Source: Ipomoea triloba (taxonomy: Eukaryota; Streptophyta; Magnoliopsida; Solanales; Convolvulaceae). Taken from it: a stretch of DNA of 64,000 bases. Of the stretch, positions 11,626 through 22,296 are shown one piece after another. The notes below the pieces were generated by a model. That model was given only the letters and a program-made list of their open reading frames with translations, did not search any database and had not been told where the DNA came from. The translations under genes were made by a program, and so were the position numbers. Numbering within the stretch: position 1 is the stretch's first letter; every line of letters begins with the position of its first letter. The DNA lies in the NCBI RefSeq assembly GCF_003576645.1, contig NC_044922.1, positions 10,477,927-10,541,926 on the forward strand. The letters run 5' to 3'.

Positions 11626-12401
11626 CCTCCCATAACAAGAGGCGCACATAGAGCCATATTCCGAATAGCCACCTTCCAAAGGGTACACAAGACTCAAGAA
11701 GCCGAAGAGTTACTCACAATAGCTCATACAAATTCAGGTTCATTCCCAAAGGAAATACTCATACCAATAGTACTCAGATTTAGAACATGAATACAGGACA
11801 TGCTCAGAACATTAGCCAAAGAATTAACCAATAAATACTCGATCAATAATCAAAGATAACCGACCAATAATCATGAACCAATACTCAACAATTAGGGTAG
11901 CATACTCAACAACATGTACATAACATACTCCAGAATCAAAGGTGAAACAACAGAGTCAATAGACCACAAAACAACCACTGGAATAGAGAAGGAAAATGAA
12001 TTGGAGGAACAAGCTGACGGAACACACCAGACCGCCAACCCACCCCACTCCCGCTGACAGAACGACTCGGCGGAACGCCACGGTCCGCCGCTCCATTCCG
12101 TGAGAAAGAGGCGGAGCAACCCCGCGGAACCCCTCGGTCCGCCACTCCACACCGCGGTCACCTTGTGGAAAATCCCAGCGGGACACATTATACTGCTGAG
12201 ATGCACCACAAGCGCAACCCGAAAGCACCGATCCCAAACTTAGAACAAAATACATGATAACTCATTCTAGTACACAAAATATCATCATATTAGACATTTC
12301 AGAGGCCAAATAATACATGGAATCCATAACAACAGATACTCATACACATCAAGATTGAAGGACAATGAACACAAGTCCATAGATCCACAATATAGGCTCA
12401 A

Positions 12402-13741
12402 TGATAAGCTCCCAAGATACCTATATATTTGGATATAAATAGGGATAGTTTTATAGCATTTCGATATCCTTATATGACTAATTTACGAGATTATGCGCTT
12501 TAATTCAATAACCACACGCAAAGCTACCCTTGGTATATTTTGAGGCATTTCACAGGTCCCGGGAGTCGTTAGGCACGAGAGAGGAGCAAAACTAGCAAAA
12601 CCGAGCAGGACAGAAGTCTCGTGGGCCCAGGATGTTGCGTCTATGCGTGAATGCCACATGGATGAATTCCAGTATGCATTCACGTGGCCATTCACGCGTG
12701 AAGGTCACGTGAACGAGACATTGCGTTGAAATTATTTTAGGGCAATTTTGGGAGAGACTATTTAAGGAGGCTTGATAGAATTTTTCAGAGAGAGTTTATT
12801 GGGAGGAAAGAGCAATTCTTAGAGTTTTTAGAGGTTCCCAAATTTCTATTCTTAGATTAGGTTTTACATTTTCTTTGAGAATGAAGAATTGAAGCTTGGA
12901 TTGAAGACTACCATTTCATTTACTAGGTGATATCTATTTGAATCTTATTTTTATTTACATATCTAGTTCTTGGATTGAATTAGTCTATGATCTTAAATCT
13001 ATGATTATGTTTGGCTAGTTCTGTCTAGGGATTGGGTTGTGTGAATCTATGTTGCTAGTGTGAAGATCCTATTTCTTATTGTGGATTTTATTGCTTTGAT
13101 GTTGGAAGATCTATTCTTGTCTATTGATTGTTGGTTTGATTAGATCTTGTATAGATTTGGCCAATCTATTGAGAGATTGAGACCTTGACTGTATCATGGT
13201 ATTGATTTGAGTTGAGTTGAAGCTTTTTGCAATCTTAGATCCTATGGAATTCCATGATTGGGAATAGTAGGAAAGTGTGTAGCCTAGGTGTTTGATAAAA
13301 TGTCTCTTAGGGCTTTTGGTTGCCAAATGGTACTCCTAAGCCTAAGAAGCCCTAGTACACCAAGGTGGAAAAGGACGAAGATGACACACTCTTGAATAGC
13401 CAACACAATTGCATCATTAAACCACTACTTGAGACACACGATGAAGCAACATAGACAAGCACAATTCATTCCCTTATCCCCTTATTTCTTATTTGTTATT
13501 TCTCATTTCTTATCACTTATTACTTTGATTTTAGTTACCTCTTGCACACTTACATTTCCTTCATGCCATTCACCACCCTCACACGTCTCATCACACGTTT
13601 ATTCGATTGAAAGCAATAGCATAGACTAACCTCCACGTCCCTCCTTCGAGACTGACACTCGGGGAGTTTAGACTCTTCGTTTTATCATTACCACATCCAA
13701 TACACATACCACACCTCACCCTAGAAAAGTACAGCCCATCA
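12402..13741 (+). mobile_element. Athila-type solo LTR with 5-bp target duplication
   Basis: It begins TGATAAGCTCCCAAGATA and ends CATCA, flanked on both sides by ctcaa (12397-12401 and 13742-13746). There is no PBS or purine tract. It aligns along its length with the LTR at 9236-10549. A TATA-like tatttaagg lies near 12759, about 70-140 bp downstream of cacgcgtg-type phrases. A perfect target duplication around one LTR is the mark of LTR-LTR recombination that removed the interior. Confidence 0.85.
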
Positions 13742-14005
13742 CTCAACAATCCAACAAATCAAAGGCTAAAACCAAAGATATTTCACAAGATTCCACAACA
13801 CCAAATCATATACATATATACAAGAGTGAAGATGGTTTTAGTGTAACATGGAGGATTACCTCTTGAAGCTTAATGATCCAGAAGCAACACCAATCCTAAG
13901 CTCAATCCACCAAACCTCCATCACCACCTTGGTCATCTTGACCCAAGAACACCCCAAAGAAAACCATAAGAAGCTTATAGAAAGACTAGGAAATTGTAAG
14001 ATAAA

Positions 14006-14150
14006 ATGCAATCTAAATAGGGACTAGTACTTACCCAAGCACAATAAATGCAATCTAAATAGGGACTAGTACTTACCCAAGCACAATAAATCCTAAAAGA
14101 GTAATGACTAGTACTTACCCAAGCACAATAAATCCTAAAAGAGTAATCTT
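14006..14150. repeat. 42-bp tandem repeat, about 2.6 units
   Basis: Two full 42-bp units starting with atgcaatctaaataggg (14006 and 14048) are followed by a partial third copy of the actagtacttacccaag part. The array lies within the Tekay-like LTR. Confidence 0.9.
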
Positions 14151-14553
14151 GCTTGAAACCTTGCTAGGATGAAAGATGGTGTGAATAGGGTTTTTAGGGA
14201 TGAAGAAATGGTGTGAATCTCTTGTAGGAGAAAGAAGAAGACTAGGGGAAAAATATATACATACATAATGTATGAAATATTAGGGTGGTTAAATGTAATA
14301 TGGGTTCTCACATAAGGGATGTGCTAAATCCAAATCAAGAATTAATTCAATTAGTACAAGGTTTGATTCCTCAAAGATTGAGCCTAATTAAATATTCAAT
14401 TTTTATAAGGGATCAAAAAGACCCAAGTGGTATCCCTTACAAAATTAAATTAAGGAATTGGACTTTCTTAACAATTGGATAAACCAGAATAGGAAATATA
14501 TTTTATTTAAAGGAACCAGGCCCAATTAATAAAATTAACCCCACGGTGTTACA

Positions 14554-14886
14554 CCCGGGCCTAGGCCCGGAGAAACAATCCCCGCAGCCGCTGTTCTTCG
14601 TGGCCAGGGAGCATTGCGCGGACCGGCACCGGACCGGGCGGTAAGACGAGTAAACATAGTTGTTATCGCAGTCAACCCACAGAAACTCGCCGCCTAAATG
14701 CACGACGAGGCTCACCGGGACGAGGGGCGTTCTTTGGTTGATTTTGGTGAGGTATTGGAGAGTGGGAGCGTGTTTAGTGACGGGCACGACGAGAGCTTTA
14801 GGGCGAAAGGAGGTTTGGGCAAAAGAGGAGCAGAGAAAGAGAAGGAAAGAGAAGGACAAGAACTGGATAATGGAAGAAGCTGCCAT
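14554..14886 (-). pseudogene. 5' part of a xylanase-inhibitor/EDGP-like aspartic protease homologue
   Basis: The minus-strand frame from the ATG at 14884-14886 gives about 110 residues. A hydrophobic signal peptide of roughly 23 residues is followed by the N-terminal pepsin-fold segment of the TAXI/EDGP/basic 7S globulin group. Family hallmarks are LVVPVTKH, TLQYLTKI, FLWVDCD, a Ser/Tyr-Arg-Pro-Val-Arg-Cys segment, AQCSLA and several cysteines. The catalytic DTG-type triad position reads HLGG, so the first active-site Asp is absent, as expected for non-proteolytic inhibitor-like members. Full proteins are over 400 residues. This one stops in the Pro-Gly-Cys-Asn region, where an LTR is inserted. 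The rest of the gene is not in the window. A longer frame starts upstream at 14943, but the 14886 ATG gives the typical signal peptide. Confidence 0.75.
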
Positions 14887-14943
14887 TGTAGATGGTGAGA
14901 GGTAGGTTGAGTTGCATATGGGCTGGTTGCAAGAAATGCCCAC

Positions 14944-14958
14944 AATTTATACGTATCA
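14944..14958 (-). promoter_or_regulatory. TATA box of the truncated protease-like gene
   Basis: The minus strand reads cgtataaattgtggg about 60 bp upstream of the ATG at 14886. That spacing fits a short plant 5' UTR. The promoter may still be intact although the gene body is cut. Confidence 0.45.
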
Positions 14959-15270
14959 GTGGAAGTGATCCACACATCGTCCGTACATACGCGGAGAATA
15001 GTACAGTTGTAAAATAGGACTATTCAAAGATGGTAGGCTAATGACGAACCTTCTTGTTTGCTTGTCAAAGCAGTGGCTGGCCCCAGGCATAAAGCTTTGT
15101 TTTGTATATTACTTTACTGGGAAAATGCTACTTGGACTCTCTAATTATACTTTTAGCTTCAATTCCTCACTTAAATATTTAATGTAAGAATTTTTTTTTT
15201 TAAAAAAAAAACCCACAGTAGGAAGAATTACCAGGGTTCAAGGCATGATTTAAATTCGGGGTATCATAGG

Positions 15271-15278
<8 letters not shown>
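14959..15278. other. Upstream region of the truncated gene
   Basis: No further gene or transposon end recognised. It contains a T10A10-like stretch at 15190-15210. Confidence 0.5.

Positions 15279-15309
<31 letters not shown>
15279..15309. repeat. (CA)n microsatellite
   Basis: CA dinucleotides abutting the left end of element E3. Confidence 0.95.
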
Positions 15310-15311
<2 letters not shown>

Positions 15312-15983
15312 GTGTGGTTGTGCAGTGATATATATATATATTTTTTTAAATTTAAACTGATGCACTTTAAGCTTCTAATCTACACAGTTTAAGCTAGATT
15401 AACATAAATATGGCTTTGTAGAGAAAATATTATAAAGTATATTGTTTGAGTTTTGGAATTGCAAAAAAAAAAAAAAAAACGCACCTTAAGAAAGGAAACA
15501 ACACACCTTAAGAAGGAAAACCATCATCTAAAGTCTTAGGCTGACGCACCTTAAGTTTCAACAACTGACGCACCTTAAGTTTCAACAACTGACGCACCTT
15601 AAGCAAAAAAACCACGCACCTTAAGAAGGAAAACGATGCACCTAAAATCTTAGGCCGACACACCTTAAGATTCCATACTGGTGCACCTTAAGCACACAAA
15701 CCACACACTTTAAGAAAAACCCCACACCTAAAGCTTTAGACCAACGCACTTAAGTTTCAACAACTAACACACCTTAAGCTCAAAACTACGCATCTTAAGC
15801 ACAAAAACCATGCACCTTAAGAAAGAAAACCACGCACCTTAAGTTTGACCTATATAAAAAATGACTAAATTGCCACTGCATTTTTTAAGCGTTGTTAATC
15901 TTAAACATTGACTTTGGCAATATCAATGGCTCTCCTCGCACCGCACATCCACACCTGAGCACCCCAACTGCATTTGAACGGTA

Positions 15984-15984
<1 letters not shown>
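15310..15984. mobile_element. (TA)n-flanked non-autonomous element E3 with CTTAAG array
   Basis: The left terminal gtgtggttgtgcagtga (15312-15328) pairs with the right gcaccgcacatccacac (15938-15954) as a 17-bp imperfect inverted repeat, followed by the terminal phrase gcatttgaac. The interior is a degenerate tandem array of gcaccttaagtttcaacaac-type units of about 24-30 bp, each carrying GCACCTTAAG. No coding capacity. It is a paralogue of E4 in the same orientation. A poly(A) run at 15463-15479 is shared with E4. Confidence 0.6.

Positions 15985-16072
<88 letters not shown>
15985..16072. repeat. (TA)n(GA)n compound microsatellite
   Basis: TA dinucleotides to 16044, then GA dinucleotides to 16072, separating E3 from E4. 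Confidence 0.95.
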
Positions 16073-16075
<3 letters not shown>

Positions 16076-16230
16076 GTTCAGGTGCGGGAAAGCGTTCCCG
16101 TGCGGTTATGCGGTGATCTATTCTTTTTTTTTTTTTAAAATATTAAATTGATGCACCTTAAGCTTATTATAATCTACGCATCTTAAGTTGGAGAAAATCT
16201 TGTAAAGAATATTCCTTTTGTTTTGGAACT

Positions 16231-16266
<36 letters not shown>

Positions 16267-16767
16267 GCACCTTAAGAAGGAAATCATGCACCTTTAAAAG
16301 GAAAACCATGCACCTAAAGCCTTAGGCCGACGCAGCTTAAGTTTCAATAACTTTTGCACCTTAAGCACATAAACCATGCAACTTAAGAAGGAAAATCACG
16401 CACCTTAAGATGGAAAACGACGCACCTAAAGCTTTAGACCAACATACTTAAGTTTCAACAACTAAACGCACCTTAAGCTCAAAACTACGCAACTTAAGCA
16501 CACAAACCACGCACCTAATGCTTTAGATCGACACACTTAAGTTTCAACAACTAACGCACCTTAAGCTCAAAACCACGCAACTTAAGCACAAAAATCATGC
16601 ACCTTAAGAAGAAGAATCATACACTTAAGTTTGACCCATATGGAAATTGACCCAATTGTCACTGCGTGTTTTAAACGTTTGTAATACTGAACGTTGATTT
16701 TGGCAATATCAATGATTATCCTCTCACCGCACAACCGCACCTGAGCACCCCAACCACATTTGAACAG

Positions 16768-16768
<1 letters not shown>
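16073..16768. mobile_element. (TA)n-flanked non-autonomous element E4 with CTTAAG array
   Basis: The inverted terminal segments gtgcggttatgcggtga (16100-16116) and tcaccgcacaaccgcac (16724-16740) match at 16 of 17 positions. The right end is ccacatttgaac followed by (TA)n. The interior repeats GCACCTTAAG units as in E3 and contains a longer poly(A) run (16231-16264). No coding capacity. Confidence 0.65.
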
Positions 16769-16811
<43 letters not shown>

Positions 16812-16844
16812 GTATATATATGTATATATATGTATATATATATA
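16769..16844. repeat. (TA)n microsatellite with tgtatata units
   Basis: A TA tract whose right half is a regular 10-bp tgtatatata repeat. It separates E4 from E5. Confidence 0.95.
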
Positions 16845-17148
16845 GGACTCCGTTTAGATGAGAACGGGTAGCTTAGGAGAGAACTAAGAACCACTCACAC
16901 CCATCCACGTGTCCAAATCTAATGGATTAGAAACACTAATTTTTTAAAAAAATGCGGTAGCATTTTCGCAAATAATTAATCATCGAAGTGCAAGTAAATT
17001 GTGTTAAAAGTGCAAGTAAAATGTATTACAAATGCAAGTAAAATATACACTGAGCATCAATACTAAGTACACATAACGTTATCATTAGTTGCACTAGATG
17101 TTATCGTTAAGTACACCTATGTAAAGTTATTGAAACTTAAGCTCAGTA

Positions 17149-17290
17149 ACATCTTCTCCTTCACCGCCGGTGTATAGCATCTAAAAGTTAGAAAAAGTGC
17201 AAATAAAATCATTTACAAGTGCAAGTAATTTACCTCGGTAACATTCTTACACCTAATGATGCTATACACCGGCGGTGAAGGAGAAGATGT
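17149..17290. repeat. Perfect 32-bp inverted repeat with 78-nt spacer
   Basis: Arm 17149-17180 (inside it ttcaccgccggtgtatagcat) is the exact reverse complement of 17259-17290. A transcript could fold into a long hairpin. Confidence 0.9.
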
Positions 17291-17610
17291 CACATCATTA
17301 AAAAAAAAAGTCAATATTGACCGGGTCCTTTTTTGCAAAATATTTAAAATTTGTATTTAATTATGAAACTCTTTATTTCTTATTAACAAAATATATCTAC
17401 TTTCTTAACCATATTTATTATTTAATTATAATATATCTAATTTCCTAATCATTTTTATTAAATCTATATATTAAACACTCAAGAACATATTAATTTGAAG
17501 CCATGTAATTCAATATAATTCCCAGGATTCCTATGATAACAATTATAACATAACTGTCCTGAGCCTTTGAAGGTATAATATAATATGTTCATAGATCAAA
17601 TTATCTTCTA

Positions 17611-17793
17611 AATCTAAATCTTGCGTCTTTTGCAGCTTCTTCATATTCATAGTTCTGTGTATTCTAATTTGAATCTCAATCTTGCGTCTTTTGCAGCTTC
17701 TTCATATTCATAGTTTTGTGTATTCTAATTTGAATCTCAATCTTGCGTCTTTTGCAGCTTCTTCATATTCATAATTTTGTGTATTCTAATTTG
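17611..17793. repeat. 61-bp tandem repeat, three units
   Basis: Units at 17611, 17672 and 17733 are each exactly 61 bp and nearly identical, beginning aatctmaatcttgcgtc. No function is apparent. Confidence 0.95.
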
Positions 17794-17928
17794 AAGCGAT
17801 GTGAACCTGTGCAGTGTTATCATATGAATCGTGGGGAACTATATTGAATTATCTAATTTGAAGCCATGCAATTTTAAATATTTTGCAAAGTGTTACAAAT
17901 CTTAGCTTTATATATGAATCCTAAGCCT

Positions 17929-18042
17929 ATATATATATATATAGGATCAAATGAGAATAAGTCCTTAGAAGAGAAATAAAAACCAATCTTAGGCTTACAT
18001 CTGGAAAAATTTGACGGATCATATCAAATTTTAAAAAAATGT
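17929..18042. mobile_element. start of a second E5-like element (E6), truncated
   Basis: A short TA tract is followed by aggatcaaatgagaataag and gagaaataaaaaccaatc, in the same order and orientation as the E5 start. The similarity fades near 18040, where LTR-like sequence begins. Confidence 0.4.
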
Positions 18043-19175
18043 GTTAAATAACATCTGTTTTTAGATTTTGATGATACCAAATGATAGAAATTTTAGATCT
18101 CCGCAATTAGTTTATATTTTAGAGTTAGGATTCATTCTGCTAAACATTGGAATCCTACCGAATGGTACATCGAGTAGTAACGTTTCCATCTATCTGAATG
18201 ATAACTCGAAAGGTCAGTCGTAACAACAAGTCGAAGACTAACCTGAGTGGTTAACTCTCGAGTGGTTTAAGATTGAAGACTGAAGACTAAAGATTCGAAG
18301 AGTAAAAGAACTCAAGAAGAAAGGTTACAAAGGCCGAGAGGTGGAAGGGCCTACCTTTTGAAGTGTTAGCAAGAACGAATGGTAAGGTTAACCATTCCTA
18401 ATCGAAAGGTCGCAAAGGTCAAAGAGTAGGAAAGACCTACCTTTCGAGGAGTAACAAGAGACGAATGGTAAAGTCAACCATTCGTATATGAGACGTAATA
18501 GATTTAAGGTCTTGAAGCGTTAACCTAGTTAACCATTCGAAAGGACTGCTCGAGACATTCTCTGAGTTGTACAGTCTGAAACCTTAAAAGTTTTAGCATA
18601 TGTCTCCGATGAATAAAAAGTTCTAGGAACATATCCCAATGTAGATATTTCCTTTAATGCCCTGACAATTTGTGCATAACAAAAAGTAACGTTGTTCAAC
18701 GCAAAAATAGTCATTAACGACTGGAAAATCTGACACGCTCACTTACTATCCTGATTACCCGCTGGTCCATAGGAGTTTTAAATTTGTTTTCCCTCCGACG
18801 AAACTATTTCAACGTGCCTATAAATACCCTCTTGAAATTAAGAAGAAGGTGCTGGTCAATTTCAAGTATCGTCTAAGTATTCATATGCAAAAAGTATTCT
18901 AGCCACCAATGTTCTAAAGAAAAGAGAGACAAAAGCTACAACGATCATATCCATAATTTAGAGATTTGCGCTGCTCAAGATGTCAAGATTTGGATTTTAG
19001 AGCCAATTTCTCTAGTTGGAGAAGAAGGAAATACCTTTACTTCAACCTTTGTAATCTCTATTCGATAGTAGTAGAAAGAAAAGTAAACTCGTCTTGAGTT
19101 GAAAAGCCTGGTGGAGGTGTTCACGGTTGGCTTTGTGTTCAAAGCATGAACATAGGCTGTTGTACTAGAGATAGT
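18043..19175 (+). mobile_element. copia-like LTR remnant
   Basis: It begins near tgttaaataacatctg, followed by gattttgatgataccaaa, a phrase typical of Ty1/copia LTR starts in plants. It has a TATA-like ctataaatac near 18818. It ends close to a tail containing tgttcaaagcatgaac and ttgtactagagatagtgaa. No PBS, coding region or target duplication was identified, so it is a solo or truncated LTR and the right boundary is approximate. Confidence 0.35.
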
Positions 19176-19785
19176 GAACCCTAAATTTTTGCGGGCTTTT
19201 GGGCCGGCCCGTTAGGCCCGCGGGCTAAAATTTAGTCAACCCTAACTCGCACCGTGCGGGTTCGCGAGCCTCACGGGCTTTTTGTTTTTTATTTTTATTT
19301 TTTTATTTCACAACACAAATTAAACAAAATTCACAATTTCACAGTTCAAAAACTTAACAAAGTTCAAAATTGAATACTGCAAAATTGCCAAATAAATAAA
19401 TAATGCAATAATACACTTCCCAATTTTACAACACAAACTTAACAAAAGTGATTATCTTTCAAAAAAAAAAAAACAAAAGTGATTAAATGTTAAAAAAAAA
19501 AACAAACGTGATTAAAGAAACTGGAAATTATGGATTAAAAAGAAACTGGAAAATCGCAAGAGTTTAGGGATTAGGCGATTAGGTTTGGGAATTAGTGAAA
19601 TAGAATTGGGAGACTTGGGAGTTTTCATTTATTACTTATGTAATTTTTTTTAATTAGTTGGTCCGCAGGCTGACGCGCCACGTTAGGCCGGCATTTTCGC
19701 GGGCCTATTTTTTATGACCCTAACCTGCCGTACCGCGGGGCGGGTGCGGGTCAGCCCACGAGCTTTGACCCATTTTGACAGTATT
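19176..19785. mobile_element. hAT-like MITE remnant
   Basis: The right end, read on the minus strand, is tgtcaaaatgggtcaaagc followed by GC-rich gcgggctgacccgcacccgc-type sequence, typical of hAT MITE ends. The left part holds the related gggccggcccgttaggcccgcgggct phrase. The centre is AT-rich. The left terminus is not clean, so the copy is probably truncated by the adjacent LTR remnant. Confidence 0.4.
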
Positions 19786-20196
19786 ATACGTGAATAGAAA
19801 TAATATTACCAATTTATAGATATTAGTTAATTTCCATTTTACATTTTCTTACCAAATAAGTATTATTAATTATTTGACCAATAAAATCTTTAATTAATTG
19901 ATTACAAAAGTTTGGGCGGGAGAATAAATAGGAGGATTTTACTTTTATATATAGTATATAGATTTATATTGTTAGATTTATAATTAAAAATTTATATTTG
20001 GAAATTAAAAAATTAGCATTTAAATTTTGTATGATTAATGCAGTGCATATGTATGTATTTAAAAAAATTTCTAAATATTTTTGAATACATATTTTGTTAA
20101 TTTTATAATTTCATTTCCTTAATTATATTTCATATTTTATTGATTATAATTTAATGAAATTTCTAAAAATATTGCCACGGAAGAAATATTATATTT
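19786..20196. other. AT-rich intergenic DNA
   Basis: No gene or element end recognised. It lies directly left of the duplicated bystin/LTR block. Confidence 0.5.
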
Positions 20197-20784
20197 CTCA
20201 ATGAAGTTAATTATATTAATTATAAATATCAAATATTGTGGCAATTACTATAATAATTTCATTAACTATATCAATTATAATATTTTTTCTCTTTTAATAT
20301 TAAAATATATAACCATAAATTAGCATAGTTATTAATGGAATTGTCACAATTTTGAAATATATTACCATAAAATTACCATAATAATTACACAAAAAAAGTG
20401 AAAAATTATCAGAATAATTACCAATAATAAATATTAAGAAATTAAATTAAGAAATAATTATATATTTTTTGAATTAAAGTAAGTATAATTTATTTTGTGT
20501 CAATAATATTACACTAAAAAAGTGAAGAGAATACAATAAATAATTATTAGGCAATAATATTAATAATTTATTATTAAGGCATGCATGATTTATTTTGTAC
20601 TAATAATATATAATAAATAAGATATAATATTATTAAATTGAAATTATTAAAAATAGTGTGTCCACAGTACAAAATAAATTATACTTGCCTTAATAATTAA
20701 TTATATTAATATAATTGCCTAATATAAATTTACAATTATAGCTTTGTATAAGAAAACATAGAAACTTGAATGACATATACAAAC

Positions 20785-20989
20785 CTCGAAGTCAACATAC
20801 CGACTATTAGTTAAATAAAACCCTACAAAATTATCAAAATCACCGTCGTCATCATCCTCGATCGCATCTCTACGCCCTTCCATAAACTAAACCATTAGGG
20901 TTCTGTTACCGAGCATCTTCCTCCTCATTTACCTTTTGTTGAAGTAGAGCTTCCTTAAGTATCTTCGAGCTCATACCAAGCGATATAAA
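20785..20989 (-). pseudogene. captured bystin exon (copy 1)
   Basis: On the minus strand, a 205-nt exon-like segment sits between an acceptor (tttttttgcag, AG at 20990-20991) and a donor (gag/gtttgtatatg, GT at 20783-20784). The first frame encodes a segment with MSSKILKEALLQQK. It runs into a stop after EEEDAR, then QNPNG and another stop. A shifted frame continues with EDDDDGDFDNF. The order (SxKIxKxALxQQK, acidic EE..A, NP, acidic D/E run, DFD) matches the N-terminal region of plant bystin, a conserved small-subunit ribosome-biogenesis factor. Stops and a frameshift make it non-functional. Intron edges show capture of genomic DNA, not of mRNA. Assignment is from remembered family conservation. 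Confidence 0.6.
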
Positions 20990-20990
20990 C

Positions 20991-22296
20991 TGCAAAAAAA
21001 TATTGAAGTATCGGGGAATCGAAGGATGTAATTTAGGGTGAGGTGTGAATGTGAAGTGGTAAAACGAAGAGTCGAGACTCCCCGAGTGTCGTGTCTCTCA
21101 AGGATGGCGAATGGAAATCGAATTAGTGTGTTGGTATCTAAGAGGTTGAAGAGAAAGAGTTACGGGAATGGCTAGGGGTTGGATTCATTTGTAGGAGAGG
21201 GGAAGGTTGATAATGGTTGTGGTAAAAATAAATGGAAAGGCGGAGATCGGGGCCTTAGGCTTCTCTATGTGGACTATCTTTGTATGGTCTCGTGAGCTAG
21301 AGATGTGGAATAAACTAGGGAGTTCATGACACATCACCAAGTGGTGTCACACTTTGGACTTCCACATCCTCATTCGGTTGGGTCATTTCATCGAACACTT
21401 TGTCTACCACTCCTCTCGGATCTTGTCCTTTCGGACTAAGAGCGGAGATGTGGGTGAGTGAGACTCGTGAGTGGCCGCTATCGCGCACACACTCACTTCC
21501 TTTGAGTTTGCTACCTAAGGTGCACACTTAGGCACAAAGCAGTAATAAACATCATCCACACAAGATCATCATCCAACAATAAAAAAGCTCACATTTAATC
21601 TAGCAATTTATATCAAGCATCCACATATATTAACCTTGGGGCCACCAATCCCCTTTCTACTCTACTCTAACATACTAAAGAAACAAGAAAAAGAAAGGAA
21701 ATTTCAAAGAAACAAATATTAGATTAAGAATAGGAGAGAATAGTTACCACCCTCAAGGAGGGGATCTTTACAACTTTTGTTCTTGAAACTCCAATCTCCT
21801 TCCTTGCCCTTGATCTAATCTAACCTAGAAGAAGAGGAATTTCCCCCAAGGGGGAGAAAATCCCTAAGAGAGACCTAATCTATGCTATTGTATGCTAAAA
21901 TCTGATTCCTAAGGCTTGGATAATGATCCTTATATAGTGGGAACAAAACAGGGGCAAAATAGACATTTTTCCCGAAGCTGAATTTTAGGGTGTCACAGGG
22001 CTCTCGACGCGTCGAGCCCTGAAGACATTTTTCCGCGATCTTTCCACACGCGTGGTGGTAGTCGTGGGGAGCTTCTGGAATGTTTCCATGCCCCTCCACA
22101 CGCGTTTGAGGCTGCGTGGGAGGCTCCTGCTTCACGGTTTCTTCATTTTCTGCTCAGTTTTGGCCTTAAGTCCTCTCGTTAGAAGTTTTGGTCACATCTG
22201 AGTCTAAATGCATGATATTCTTATGAAATGGGTAATAAACTCTACAATTTTAGCCCGTAAATGACCCCTAAAATAAGCTATTCTTGGTGCTTATCA
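20991..22296 (-). mobile_element. LTR of Athila-related non-autonomous family (copy 0, 3' LTR)
   Basis: The minus-strand start is TGATAAGCACCAAGAATAG at 22296, directly preceded by a purine-rich tract (agtgtggaaactt), so this is a 3' LTR. The end block with gactcttcgttttacc lies near 21065. The LTR holds acgcgt palindromes (22010-22100) upstream of TATATAAGG (21928-21936). The far edge is taken at 20991, but the adjoining bystin segment is duplicated together with the LTR. Confidence 0.7.

Larger units (their letters stand above)
10678..14553 (-). mobile_element. Tekay/Del-like 5' LTR, right copy, with nested solo LTR
   Basis: The LTR runs on the minus strand from TGTAACACC (outer edge 14553) to a CA end at 10678, next to the PBS. 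The Athila-type solo LTR 12402-13741 and its target duplication split it, so the original length is about 2.5 kb. It carries the 45-bp minisatellite (11415-11625) and a 42-bp tandem repeat (14006-14150). Its outer edge interrupts the coding region of the protease-like gene at 14554. Confidence 0.7.
16845..17928. mobile_element. (TA)n-flanked element E5 carrying a long inverted repeat
   Basis: It starts aggactccgtttagatgagaac directly after a TA tract, with gagagaactaagaaccac following. A related start is repeated at 17943. The interior has repeated gtgcaagtaaa phrases, a perfect 32-bp inverted repeat (17149-17290) and a 61-bp tandem repeat. No coding capacity. The end at 17928 is set only by the next TA tract. 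Confidence 0.45.
20197..22296 (-). repeat. Duplicated block R1: bystin fragment plus LTR
   Basis: This 2.1-kb block is almost identical to 35285-37412, with only scattered substitutions and a few indels (for example about 40 bp missing near 22175). It consists of about 790 bp of AT-rich DNA holding a bystin exon, followed by an LTR of the Athila-related family (20991-22296). Both copies share the same broken coding frame. Confidence 0.9.

Noticed and set aside
14660..14905. Plus-strand frames of 66-81 codons
   Set aside because: Antisense shadow of the protease-like gene, which has clear family motifs on the minus strand.
15480..15850. CRISPR-like array of GCACCTTAAG repeats
   Set aside because: Repeats are short and degenerate, spacers are not unique, no cas genes are present, and the genome is eukaryotic.
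16118..16309. Phe-rich minus-strand frame
   Set aside because: Caused by the poly(A) run and array of element E4.
21324..21527. 67-codon frame near an LTR end, with similar frames at 36301, 53093 and 54439
   Set aside because: Repeated LTR sequence. The frames occur on both strands of the same LTR block and are not consistently conserved.
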